This document shows, piece by piece, positions 1 through 9,568 of a DNA stretch of 64,000 nt. The notes beneath the pieces are model-generated. The model was not told the origin of the DNA and ran no database searches. It saw only the letters and a program-made list of their open reading frames with translations. Numbering within the stretch: the first letter of the stretch is position 1; each line of letters opens with the position of its first letter. Origin of the DNA: Saprospiraceae bacterium (GTDB taxonomy: Bacteria; Bacteroidota; Bacteroidia; Chitinophagales; Saprospiraceae). A program made the position numbers and the translations under genes. The DNA is taken from positions 1 through 64,000 of the forward strand of contig JALSPK010000194.1 of the NCBI GenBank assembly GCA_026986005.1, read 5' to 3'.

Positions 1-1897
1 ATTGCCCATCCCAAAATGCATTTTGATCAACTGTATAATTCAAATGTCCATCCTTTTGCTCTACTGTAAAAATTGGTGTGCCGTCAGGATGTTTTCCTGT
101 ATTTCCCAACCATAGATCCATATTGACATCTGCATTAAAGTTTTCCTCATAGCTTGTCAATACAGTAGGAGGTATTGCAGCTTTTCCTAATTTAAAGTCA
201 TCCATCTGGAAGGCTAATTTGTATTTTCCCGGATAAGCAACTGTTTCAAATAATATCGCTTCTATTTGGCTGAAATCTCCCGGAGGTATTTCTCCATTCC
301 ACAATGGGTGTCCAATATTAGCAGCAAAATCAAATGTGTATTCATGCCATTGACCATCAGCAGGAACTAAAAATTTTGGACTATCTATCATTCTCACTAA
401 TGTACCAGTACTGTCTTTTCCCCATGGTGAAGCGAGGAATAATACTGAATCTACAGCTACACTATCATAAGTCGCTCCAGGTGCTACATTTAATCTGACA
501 CTCATCAATCCATTTTCTGTCAAATCAAATACAATATTTTCATTCTTTTTGAAATTGAAGAATTGCCCATCCCAAAATGCATTTTGATCAACTGTATAAT
601 TCAAATGTCCATCCTTTTGCTCTACTGTAAAAATTGGTGTGCCGTCAGGATGTTTTCCTGTATTTCCCAACCATAGATCCATATTGACTTCTGCATTAAA
701 GTTTTCCTCATAACTCGTCAATACTGTTGCGGGAACAGCATCTTCACCCAACTTAAAATCATCCATTTTGAATGAAAATTTATATTTTCCGGGATATTTT
801 ACTGTTTCAAACAATATTGATTCTATATTACTAAAATCTCCCGGAGGTATTTCTCCATTCCACAATGGATGTCCAATATTAGCAGCAAAATCAAATGTAT
901 ATTCATGCCATTGACCATCAGCAGGAACTAAGAAATTTGGACTATCTACCATTCTCACTAATGTACCTGTACTGTCTTTTCCCCAAGGTGAAGCGAGGAA
1001 TAATACTGAATCAACAGTTACACTATCATAAGTCGCTCCCGGTGCTACATTTAACCTAACACTCATCAATCCATTTTCTGTCAAATCAAAAACAATGTTT
1101 TCATTCTTTTTGAAATTAAAGAATTGCCCATCATAAAACTGATTTTGATCAACTGTATAACTCAATGCTCCATCTTCTTGTACTACCGTAAAAATAGGTG
1201 TGCTATCCGGATGAATTCCTGTATTACCCAACCACAAATCCATATTAACATCTTCGGAAAAATCTTCCGTGTAAGTAGTTAATTTCACGATTGGTTTAGG
1301 TCCTTCAAATCCTGCTTCAAAATCATCAATCCACACAGTTCCTGAATAAACTTTCCATCCATCAAATCTATCTTTCCCGGGATTAAATCTTATTTTGGCA
1401 ATACTGTCCATCCCCGGTTGTTCCGAAATTACAGAAAAATCAAATTCTACATCATGCCATTCACCATCAGCTGCAATCATAGATTTCAAGTAAGTCAACC
1501 CAATGTTTTCATTTTTCAAATTTATCAAATCCATGCCAATCGGTATTGAATCCGCATTTTCAGAATTTAGTAAAGCGTTTTCAGCTTTTGCTTTAAATTT
1601 AATTATAGGATTATCTTTCAGGTTCAAAACAATACCTTTATTGGTAAACTGTAAAATTACTCCAAGATAGTAATTATTCAACTCTGTTGTTTCGTATTTA
1701 AATGTATTTCCATCTCTGTCTCCCACTATTTTTCCAGCCGCCCAATTATATGCCCAAAAGGCTGTATCTACTTCTTCATCGAAGTTTTCTGCAAATGTGT
1801 TCTGTACTGTGTAAGTTTGCGCAAATGTATTCATCCCACAAAACAGGATAAACAAAAAGGCAAAGAAACCAATTTTAAGCTGTAATATTTTTTTCAT
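1..1897 (-). CDS. secreted protein with tandem ~187-residue repeats (3' end outside window)
   Basis: I translated this frame by hand from the ATG at 1897-1895. It stays open to the window edge, about 632 codons, so the C-terminus is missing. It begins with a signal peptide (MKKILQLKIG, then a hydrophobic stretch ending FAQ). Next comes a divergent domain (about residues 28-211), then tandem copies of a ~187-residue module, each with motifs such as NMDLWLGNTG, GQWHEYTFDF and WHDVEFDF and a closing DDFKLGE-like strand. This Trp- and Asp-rich pattern resembles beta-sandwich carbohydrate-binding modules; that is inference. At DNA level the copies starting at 1 and 562 are nearly identical. It lies 53 bp after the T9SS protein gene and is probably its co-transcribed partner. 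A T9SS tail may follow outside the window. Confidence 0.8.
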   Translation of the reverse strand, partial: MKKILQLKIGFFAFLFILFCGMNTFAQTYTVQNTFAENFDEEVDTAFWAYNWAAGKIVGDRDGNTFKYETTELNNYYLGVILQFTNKGIVLNLKDNPIIKFKAKAENALLNSENADSIPIGMDLINLKNENIGLTYLKSMIAADGEWHDVEFDFSVISEQPGMDSIAKIRFNPGKDRFDGWKVYSGTVWIDDFEAGFEGPKPIVKLTTYTEDFSEDVNMDLWLGNTGIHPDSTPIFTVVQEDGALSYTVDQNQFYDGQFFNFKKNENIVFDLTENGLMSVRLNVAPGATYDSVTVDSVLFLASPWGKDSTGTLVRMVDSPNFLVPADGQWHEYTFDFAANIGHPLWNGEIPPGDFSNIESILFETVKYPGKYKFSFKMDDFKLGEDAVPATVLTSYEENFNAEVNMDLWLGNTGKHPDGTPIFTVEQKDGHLNYTVDQNAFWDGQFFNFKKNENIVFDLTENGLMSVRLNVAPGATYDSVAVDSVLFLASPWGKDSTGTLVRMIDSPKFLVPADGQWHEYTFDFAANIGHPLWNGEIPPGDFSQIEAILFETVAYPGKYKLAFQMDDFKLGKAAIPPTVLTSYEENFNADVNMDLWLGNTGKHPDGTPIFTVEQKDGHLNYTVDQNAFWDGQ

Positions 1898-1950
1898 ATT
1901 TAATAGTTTAAGTTAAAAATTTAATTAATAATTCTGATGATATAATTCTT

Positions 1951-3630
1951 TTATTTAATAATGATTAATTTTTTTGATTTACTAGACAACCCGTTTGTAA
2001 TTGTATAAAGATAAACTCCGGTATTCAGTTTAGAGACATCAAGCTCAATATCGTGAATTCCTTTAGTATAAACCCCTTCAACTAATTTTTTTACTAAGTT
2101 CCCATTTATGTCCAATAATTTCATACTGATTTTTGATGATTGCAAAAGATCAAAAGTAATATTAGCTATATCTGTTACCGGATTTGGATAACAATCTATA
2201 TCACGAAAAAGGTCATTAGGGATATCATCGACTCCAACACCATACTCTTTTCTAGAATCCGGAAACCAATTCAAATCTCCAATTGGCAATCCATCATGTC
2301 CTCCAGTAAGCATATTTTGATTATTATAGACCAAAGACTCAGGTAATGGCCATGGAAACCCAATAAGCAAATCAGATGTTCCTGTGTGAGTATCATAATT
2401 CCTGGAATACTTCAAATCAACTACGCTAGCTTTTTTTCGTACTCGATCATTGTAAGTCACAAGTTCTCCTATTACCCAATCGACCATATCTGATTGCACA
2501 AAGCCGGGATCAAGCTCATCATTGTCATAATCTTGGAGTTTTGGATAATTTGTGTCATCAGCAAACATTGCCTTTGTTCGGTTATTCATCCACACCGGTG
2601 TATTAATACCCCCAAATCCTTCCCACCAGTCTTTTAGCTTTTGTGGAAAAAAGAATGTGTTATTAGATACGACTACATTTTTGTCTTTTTCTGTTAATCC
2701 AACAGAATTCAATAAATCAACTCCTGTAGTATCAATTGAAAAAAGAGAAATTATCTCACCATCTTTATCAAACCAAGAGGCTTTTCTTTCTGATTCAGAC
2801 TGACCGTATGAATGAGTTGCATAAAACAAATTACTTCTAAATACGGTATTTACCATATCACGCATCCTAAGAAGGTCTATACTGCTTGTAAAAAACGTAT
2901 TATGTTCTATTTTTATATAATTTGCAATCGTAGGATTTTCGAAATCCAAGCAAAAACCACCTGTATTGAAGAAGGTATTATTTGTAAAAATAATGGTATC
3001 TGCATATTTAGTAAAAAATACATTTTGTTGTGCTCCCCAAGGCGGTGCTTGAGCAGAAACACCATTTCTCCATTTGCTATCACGTATTATTAAGGAAGCA
3101 TCGTCTCCTGTAACCTCTAGAAATAATCCGGCCCAATAACTCATAATACATCTATCCAATGTTACTTTTATATCATCTCCTGAAATCTTTAACCCCCTAT
3201 TCCATTGATTGTAATACAACCTTTCAACATCTACTCCATTAAATATGATATCTTCAAAGCTGTGTGACAACCCATCTTTGGTAAAAGTAAAAAATGTCTT
3301 TATATTGTGTCCTGAAGTATACTTCCCTCTTACAAGCATTGGAGGTCTTTTGGACTGATCATCGCTATCAGCAACCAATCTAATAGGGAAATCTGCGTAA
3401 ATAGTTTGATCCATGATATAAATTCCACCTCTTTGCAATCTATACACTCTATTCATGTTGGCTCTTTCTCCTGTTTCAGTCGTATCTCCCCAAATGGTCG
3501 GTACTAAATTGTATTCACCTTCATCATTAAGCGGGGCTACGTCCAATGTATCTTGTCCAATAATATCATTAATAAAAAATGTAAAAACTAGTAAAACTAA
3601 AATTGAATATTTAAAATTAATTGTGCTCAT
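1951..3630 (-). CDS. T9SS-exported parallel beta-helix-like protein
   Basis: This 559-residue protein starts with a signal peptide (hydrophobic core ILVLLVFTFFIN, cleavage near IIGQ). The body (about residues 60-330) has repeated short strands with Asn-rich turns, such as FTNNTFF, EHNTFF and VSNNTFFF, typical of right-handed parallel beta-helix proteins including polysaccharide lyases. The last ~80 residues form a type A T9SS sorting domain: CYPNPVTD, then LLDINGNLVKKL, GVYLYTI and a basic end. It is therefore expected to be exported and attached to the cell surface. It sits 17 bp downstream of the TonB receptor gene and upstream of the repeat protein gene, all in one direction. I see no catalytic motif that proves lyase activity. 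Confidence 0.85.
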   Translation of the reverse strand: MSTINFKYSILVLLVFTFFINDIIGQDTLDVAPLNDEGEYNLVPTIWGDTTETGERANMNRVYRLQRGGIYIMDQTIYADFPIRLVADSDDQSKRPPMLVRGKYTSGHNIKTFFTFTKDGLSHSFEDIIFNGVDVERLYYNQWNRGLKISGDDIKVTLDRCIMSYWAGLFLEVTGDDASLIIRDSKWRNGVSAQAPPWGAQQNVFFTKYADTIIFTNNTFFNTGGFCLDFENPTIANYIKIEHNTFFTSSIDLLRMRDMVNTVFRSNLFYATHSYGQSESERKASWFDKDGEIISLFSIDTTGVDLLNSVGLTEKDKNVVVSNNTFFFPQKLKDWWEGFGGINTPVWMNNRTKAMFADDTNYPKLQDYDNDELDPGFVQSDMVDWVIGELVTYNDRVRKKASVVDLKYSRNYDTHTGTSDLLIGFPWPLPESLVYNNQNMLTGGHDGLPIGDLNWFPDSRKEYGVGVDDIPNDLFRDIDCYPNPVTDIANITFDLLQSSKISMKLLDINGNLVKKLVEGVYTKGIHDIELDVSKLNTGVYLYTITNGLSSKSKKLIIIK

Positions 3631-3647
3631 AATAAACTTTTATAATG

Positions 3648-6554
3648 TTATTTAAGATTAAGTCTCAATCCAAAATCAATGGTTCTTCCATACCTTTGTA
3701 TCTTCGTATTCCAAGGTGCTCCTTGTATCAAGTCTCTATCACTAGATGCCGTAATATTATTCAGATTGCAAAATAATTGAATATTGTACCACGGCAATTT
3801 TTGTTTTAATGAAACATCCCATCTGTTATATACGTCTGTAAACTGTGTCAACTCTTCGTAGAAGTTTGCACCTTTAAAAACTCTAGATTGGTACAAAGTA
3901 GAAATCCTCCCTGAAAATCCTTTATAATCAAATCCCACTTGCACGTTAAATATATCATCAGGCTGTTGTACTAATTGTCCATTATGATATGAATCAATAT
4001 TTTTCCATATTGGCAAACCGAAAGGATTTTCCTGAACATTTACTACTTTTGTGAATGGATACTTAGCTTCAGAATAAATATGCGTATAGTTAATATTTAA
4101 TACCAATCCTTTAAGAACACCCGGTAGATACCAAAAATTTGTTTGCCAATCAAATTCTACTCCTCTGACTATAGCATCAAATTTATTATTAGCTTGAGTA
4201 TAAATATCTCTATTTTTTACATCTTCGGGCAAATTGTATTTTGAAGGATCAAGTATTATTCTCCTATTCAATCCAAATATCATGTTTTCAATACTTTTTG
4301 TAAAACCTCCAATTGTGAAAAGACCCAATTTATTAGAATGGAATGATAAATACAAATCCCAATTCTTAGAAAACTCAGGTTTCAACGTTGGGTTATTTAA
4401 AATAACAACCTCTTGTAATATATCTACCCTAGGTGTAAATTGATAATAACTAGGTCTGGAAAGTGACTGAGTATAGGCTAATCTAAAGTTGAGCCAATCC
4501 AAAGGACTATATTTTAAATGAATCATTGGTAACAAAAACCTGTTGTGCCTTGTAATTGATGTGTCTTTATTGAAATATTCCTGATCATAAAAGGCTGTTT
4601 TAGTACCATCCCCTTGAGCAGCTGTATATACAGTTGTATTGTCTTCAAATCTCAATCCCGGTATAAACTTTATCTTTCTACCCAAATCAAGTTCCATCAT
4701 CGCATATGCAGCCTTTAAAGCTTCCTTTCCCGCATAATCCTCTCTCTTGGAATAATACGCATGTTTACTGTAGGTTTGGAATTCATCTTGCCCTACATTA
4801 TTCTTTATTATTTCTAAAACATTTTGCATTAAATCAACATCAGCAACATAGCCCAATTTATACTCACCATTTAAAAAGTTTTTGTGATCAAAATCCTTGT
4901 TCAAAAACAAGGTAAATGGCAACAATGTAGAACCGAGAGGTGCAATTGATTGCATTTCGGGATAAGCTTTCAATATCGCATCCTTAGCTGTCTGTCCACT
5001 ATTCAAATAAAACCTTCCTGTATAGACAGTTTTATCAAAAGATCTATCTTTAAAACGGTATTTACCACCAATTTTTATATTACCATTAATCTTTTTTGAT
5101 AAACTGAAATTGTATTTTAAATCAACACTGACCGCTTGTTGTTTTTCGATAGTTTCAGAAGTCGATTCATAAATATCTTTTAAGTTTGTGAGATTGTCAT
5201 CAATCTCGGCATAATCAATCAATTCATAAGGTGGTACTATTTTATTTAAGACCTCCGATTTTATAGCATTAGGTTGCTGAAAAACAAAACCAAAATTAGT
5301 TGGTACATTTCTATTTGAAATAGAATTTGAAATCTTTGCATTAAATTCAAGTGTTCCAAATTTCTTTTCAAAATTAATAAAATTGCTTATTGAGTTAACG
5401 TCGTATCTTTCCTTTCTGGTTTCGTAACTATGATATCTGTTTGCTCTATTCAAATCAAAAGCTTCGTGATATCTTACAATGTCAGTAATCCCATTACTAT
5501 AAAAATTTTTGAATTGTATCACTCCATCTTTAATCTTGTAATCCAAGACCAATGTAGCTCCTTTCCTATTAACATTTCTCAATACATCAGATAGTTTTAG
5601 TGATTCAGTATGAATTTCTCTCAAAGTATCACTTAACTCCCTAATGTTATATCTAGCTGCTTGATTATTTGAACTTCTATTTCTTCTTTCTATGTTGGCT
5701 TGAATATATAACCCCAATTTATTGTTAAAAAACCTATTACTAGTACTAGCAACAATCATATAGTCAGAATAGGTATTCTTCAAATCATTATATCCTCCTT
5801 GAGCTATCAAATTAAATTGCAACCCTGGATTAGCAGTTCTAAGTTTGAAATTAACCGCTCCTCCAATAAAATCAGCATCTTTGTCAGCAGTGATAGCTTT
5901 CATCAATTCTATCCCGTCAAGAGAATAGGGAGACACCATACTGATATCCGAACTCCTGTCGGCACTAGTGGCAGCTACAGCAACCCCTTCAATCATAACC
6001 TTTGTATATTTTGGAGACAATCCTCTAACCACTACTTTGTTTCCCTCCCCTCCGACTCTTTGTACTGATACCCCAGGCAAACGACTGATAGTCTCAGCGA
6101 CATTGGCATCTGGAAGTTCTTGTATTCTTTCTGCAGATATTACATTCTTAATAGATTTAGAATTAAGTTGATTGTTAATAGCGCTAATTTGACCTTTTGC
6201 CTGAGCAGTAACTTTAACTGCACCCAATAGTACACCGCTGTATTCCAGTTCTAGATTGAGCTTCCTCTTTTCTTTTCCGGTAAACTCGATTTTGATTATT
6301 TTGTCATCATAGCCAATATATGATATTTTTAAATCATATTTACCTACAGGTATATTCTCTATACTATAATTCCCATCTATATCTGTAGCTGAACCAAGTG
6401 AAGTTCCTTTCAACATAACAAATGCACCAATTAATGCACCATCGTTTGCTGCATCGACTACCTTTCCGTATAACTTCGAACTCTGGGAATAAACAGAAAT
6501 AGGGGTAACTAAACTAAAAATAAATAATATCAACAAATATTTATTACCTTTCAT
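3648..6554 (-). CDS. TonB-dependent outer-membrane receptor with CarboxypepD_reg-like N-terminus
   Basis: The protein has 968 residues. A signal peptide ends near VYSQS. A carboxypeptidase-regulatory-like beta-sandwich follows (about residues 27-110, GKVVDAANDG to YIGYDDK). The plug domain is about residues 125-240 (ISAERIQELPDANVAE, SRLPGVSVQR, VVVRGLSPKY). A 22-strand-type barrel completes it and ends in aromatic/Leu residues (DFGLRLNLK). The family imports large substrates across the outer membrane using TonB energy. No SusD homologue lies next to it, so the substrate is unknown; the downstream beta-helix and repeat proteins suggest a glycan. The 505-bp region upstream is divergent with the helicase genes. 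Confidence 0.93.
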   Translation of the reverse strand: MKGNKYLLILFIFSLVTPISVYSQSSKLYGKVVDAANDGALIGAFVMLKGTSLGSATDIDGNYSIENIPVGKYDLKISYIGYDDKIIKIEFTGKEKRKLNLELEYSGVLLGAVKVTAQAKGQISAINNQLNSKSIKNVISAERIQELPDANVAETISRLPGVSVQRVGGEGNKVVVRGLSPKYTKVMIEGVAVAATSADRSSDISMVSPYSLDGIELMKAITADKDADFIGGAVNFKLRTANPGLQFNLIAQGGYNDLKNTYSDYMIVASTSNRFFNNKLGLYIQANIERRNRSSNNQAARYNIRELSDTLREIHTESLKLSDVLRNVNRKGATLVLDYKIKDGVIQFKNFYSNGITDIVRYHEAFDLNRANRYHSYETRKERYDVNSISNFINFEKKFGTLEFNAKISNSISNRNVPTNFGFVFQQPNAIKSEVLNKIVPPYELIDYAEIDDNLTNLKDIYESTSETIEKQQAVSVDLKYNFSLSKKINGNIKIGGKYRFKDRSFDKTVYTGRFYLNSGQTAKDAILKAYPEMQSIAPLGSTLLPFTLFLNKDFDHKNFLNGEYKLGYVADVDLMQNVLEIIKNNVGQDEFQTYSKHAYYSKREDYAGKEALKAAYAMMELDLGRKIKFIPGLRFEDNTTVYTAAQGDGTKTAFYDQEYFNKDTSITRHNRFLLPMIHLKYSPLDWLNFRLAYTQSLSRPSYYQFTPRVDILQEVVILNNPTLKPEFSKNWDLYLSFHSNKLGLFTIGGFTKSIENMIFGLNRRIILDPSKYNLPEDVKNRDIYTQANNKFDAIVRGVEFDWQTNFWYLPGVLKGLVLNINYTHIYSEAKYPFTKVVNVQENPFGLPIWKNIDSYHNGQLVQQPDDIFNVQVGFDYKGFSGRISTLYQSRVFKGANFYEELTQFTDVYNRWDVSLKQKLPWYNIQLFCNLNNITASSDRDLIQGAPWNTKIQRYGRTIDFGLRLNLK

Positions 6555-7059
6555 TAATTTTGTTTATTTAACGTTAATTCTGTAATTTAATGAATTTCTC
6601 AATGCAATAATAATAAAAAATAAGATTAAAAACAAACCTTTTCATAATTTTATTGATTATTTAGAAATTTTTTGCAATATTTATTAAAATGCTATCAAAT
6701 TATATTAACATTGGTAACAATATATTATATCATATATAACTATTTATACATTTAATTATACTTATTTAACTACATTATAAGATATTTATAAATGATATAA
6801 TTAGTTTATAGACTATTTATGATTTCATTAAACTTAATCATATCATAAATGCAAAATCTAAACAATCGTTTGCGTATTTTAAATTAAGGAAACACTTTAT
6901 TTCAGTTATAATTATTATAATATTTGCAGTAAGTTAAATTGCGCTTTAGATAAATAACAGTTTAATTTTTCAGTATTTCCATTTTGCCTATATATCCTAA
7001 AAACTTTAATTAAACTATTATGTTAATTTTTTATCTCAACAAAATAGTTAACATTATAT
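6555..7059. promoter_or_regulatory. 505-bp divergent intergenic region
   Basis: This very AT-rich spacer lies between the minus-strand receptor gene and the plus-strand helicase genes and must hold promoters for both. I looked for TANNTTTG on both strands and found only near matches (for example around 6925-6940 on plus and 6633-6640 on minus), none with a well-spaced TTG. No open frame of note, RNA gene or strong hairpin is visible. Confidence 0.4.
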
Positions 7060-8202
7060 ATGCTCTTCAAAGACTTTAATTTTTCAAGAACTCTATTAAC
7101 TTTAATCTTAGAATTAGGTTACAAGAATGTTTATCCCATTCAAGCAAAAGCAATTCCTCTAATATTGGACAAAAAAGATGTATTGGGAATAGCAAAAACA
7201 GGTTCGGGAAAAACAGCTAGTTATGTTTTACCGATAATTTCATCTATTGTGCAACCTAAAAAAAGTCCAAACAGACATATATCAATATTAGTAGTTGTCC
7301 CAACAAGAGAACTTGCTATTCAGATTTCCGATGTTTTTATTTATTTTAAAAAAGGTGCCGACCGTGATTTAGCGGTAAAATCGGTTTACGGGGGAGTTTC
7401 CATCAATCCACAAATGAAGGCAATGAAAGGTGTGGATATTCTAGTCGCTACCCCGGGAAGGTTACTCGATTTAGTAGAATCAAATGCAGTACATCTTTCC
7501 AAGGTTAAGATTTTCGTTTTAGATGAAGCAGACAAAATGTTAGGCTTGGGGTTTGAAGAAGAAATGAACAGAATCTTTTCTCTATTGCCAAAAAACAAAC
7601 AAAGTTTACTATTTTCAGCTACACTTAGTGAGGATATTGATAAATTATCAAAACTACACTTACAAGAACCTGTTATTATAAATATAAACAAAGGTATCCA
7701 AAACAAAATATTAATTAAACAAAAAAGCTACATAGTTACTGAAAAAAGAAAAGGACCACTATTAAGATATTTAATAAAAAATAATGAAATGCAACAGGTA
7801 TTGATTTTTGCTTCTTCAACATACCAAGTAAAACATATAACTAATAAATTGAATAAAAATGGAATTAAGGCATCTGCTTTTTATGGTAAAAAAAGCCAAT
7901 CATCAAGGACATTGACTTTAAAGCAATTTAAAGACGGTAAAATAAATGTATTAGTTGCAACAGATATTTTAGCAAGAGGGATTGATATAATAAAACTACC
8001 AATTGTTATAAATTATGAATTACCTAGATCTCCAAAGGACTATATCCACCGTATAGGTAGAACGGGTAGAGCTGATTCGAAAGGAGAAGTTATTTCTTTG
8101 ATCACGAAAAAGGATTTGAATCACTTTAAAGTAATACAAAAGAAAATAGGACAAAGATTTGAGTTGATAGAAACTGGAGACCTAGAATTGAATGGCTATT
8201 AA
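7060..8202 (+). CDS. DEAD-box ATP-dependent RNA helicase
   Basis: A 380-residue core helicase with almost no tail. Motifs in order: Q-motif region (PIQAKAIP), Walker A AKTGSGKT (about residue 45), PTRELA, TPGRLLDL, DEAD (about 155-158), SAT, ARGIDI and HRIGRTGRA (about 330). The family unwinds short RNA duplexes in ribosome assembly, mRNA decay or cold adaptation. ATG at 7060 places the Q-motif at the expected distance. The next gene is a second, longer helicase starting next to or inside the end of this one, so the pair is probably co-transcribed and may be an old tandem duplication. I cannot assign it to RhlE, CsdA or SrmB by eye. Confidence 0.95.
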   Translation: MLFKDFNFSRTLLTLILELGYKNVYPIQAKAIPLILDKKDVLGIAKTGSGKTASYVLPIISSIVQPKKSPNRHISILVVVPTRELAIQISDVFIYFKKGADRDLAVKSVYGGVSINPQMKAMKGVDILVATPGRLLDLVESNAVHLSKVKIFVLDEADKMLGLGFEEEMNRIFSLLPKNKQSLLFSATLSEDIDKLSKLHLQEPVIININKGIQNKILIKQKSYIVTEKRKGPLLRYLIKNNEMQQVLIFASSTYQVKHITNKLNKNGIKASAFYGKKSQSSRTLTLKQFKDGKINVLVATDILARGIDIIKLPIVINYELPRSPKDYIHRIGRTGRADSKGEVISLITKKDLNHFKVIQKKIGQRFELIETGDLELNGY

Positions 8203-8215
8203 AACAATGTATAAA

Positions 8216-9565
8216 ATGAATACTTTTAGAGACTTAAAACTATCAAAACAATTGATAAATGCATTGGAAGAATTAGGATTTGAAACCCCTACTCCTATCC
8301 AACGCGAAGTTTTTTCTATAATAAGAGCCGGAAAAAACATAATAGGAATAGCTCAAACAGGTACTGGAAAAACTCTAGCATATACATTACCATTGCTGCA
8401 AGACCATAAATATTCTAAACAAATAAACCCTCGAGTTTTAATATTGGTTCCGACAAGAGAATTAGTATTACAAGTAGTCGATCAAATAAGTAGTTATTCT
8501 AAATTCATTAATATCAGGGTAATAGGAGTATATGGAGGTACGAATATTAATACGCAAAAATTAGCAGTCTCAAGAGGTGTCGATATATTGGTAGGAACAC
8601 CGGGCAGATTATACGATTTGGTACTTAATGGAGCTTTAAAAATAAAGGAAGTAAAGAAACTAGTTATAGATGAAGTCGATGTAATGTTGGATTTGGGATT
8701 TAGGTATCAGCTAAATAACATATTTGAATTATTACCATCTAAGAGACAAAACTTGATGTTTTCTGCAACGATGACGGAAGAAATCGAAAAACTAATCACA
8801 GATTTCTTTATTGAACCTGTTAAAGTCTCAATAGCGGTTAGTGGGACTCCCCTGGACAACATTAAACAAACATCTTATGAAGTAAAAAACTTCTATACAA
8901 AAATTAATCTTTTGGAATATTTACTAAGAGATAAAGAGGTGTACAAAAAAGTTTTAATTTTCGCTCCCAACAAGAAAGGAGCAGATAGAATATTTGTATT
9001 GTTAGAAGAACATTATCAGTCAGAGATAGGAGTTATTCATTCCAATAAATCACAAAATTATAGAATCAGATCAATAAAACAGTTTAGTGATGGTGAGAAA
9101 CGAATATTGGTCTCAACAGATGTAATGGCCAGAGGACTTGATATCAACGATATAAGTCATGTAATAAATTTTGATACTCCAGTATATCCTGAAAATTATA
9201 TGCACAGAATAGGCAGAACGGGAAGAGCAAAACAAAAAGGAGAGTCTATTTTATTATTTACAGGAAAAGAACAGGATTTTAAAAAAGCTATTGAAAATCT
9301 GATGGCATCTAAGATACCATTGCTTATATTTCCTGAAGAAGTAACTGTTTCTGCGGAATTGACCCCTGAAGAGAGACCAATGGAAAAGTATAAAAAAAAT
9401 CACAACAGGAATTCAAAAAAACACGAATCAGGCCCGGCATTCCACGAAAAAAAAGAAAAAAACAAGAAAACAAATCAAGGTGGATCTTACAGACGCAAAT
9501 TGGCTGCAAAATACAAGAAACCTAAAACTAGAGGAGATAAGATTGCAAAAAGAAAGAAGAAGTAA
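8216..9565 (+). CDS. DEAD-box-family RNA helicase with DEVD box and basic tail
   Basis: About 449 residues from the ATG at 8216. In-frame ATGs at 8192 and 8207 would add up to 8 residues and overlap the preceding gene. I prefer 8216 because MNTFRDLKLS aligns with the start of the upstream helicase. Motifs: AQTGTGKT, PTREL, TPGRLYDL, SATM, ARGLDI and HRIGRTGRA. Motif II reads DEVD (residues 152-155) instead of DEAD; the ATP-contacting D and E and the last D remain. The last ~75 residues are Lys/Arg-rich, as in RhlE-type proteins, and probably bind RNA. The stop lies 3 bp from the convergent Wzi-like gene. Confidence 0.93.
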   Translation: MNTFRDLKLSKQLINALEELGFETPTPIQREVFSIIRAGKNIIGIAQTGTGKTLAYTLPLLQDHKYSKQINPRVLILVPTRELVLQVVDQISSYSKFINIRVIGVYGGTNINTQKLAVSRGVDILVGTPGRLYDLVLNGALKIKEVKKLVIDEVDVMLDLGFRYQLNNIFELLPSKRQNLMFSATMTEEIEKLITDFFIEPVKVSIAVSGTPLDNIKQTSYEVKNFYTKINLLEYLLRDKEVYKKVLIFAPNKKGADRIFVLLEEHYQSEIGVIHSNKSQNYRIRSIKQFSDGEKRILVSTDVMARGLDINDISHVINFDTPVYPENYMHRIGRTGRAKQKGESILLFTGKEQDFKKAIENLMASKIPLLIFPEEVTVSAELTPEERPMEKYKKNHNRNSKKHESGPAFHEKKEKNKKTNQGGSYRRKLAAKYKKPKTRGDKIAKRKKK

Positions 9566-9568
9566 TAT

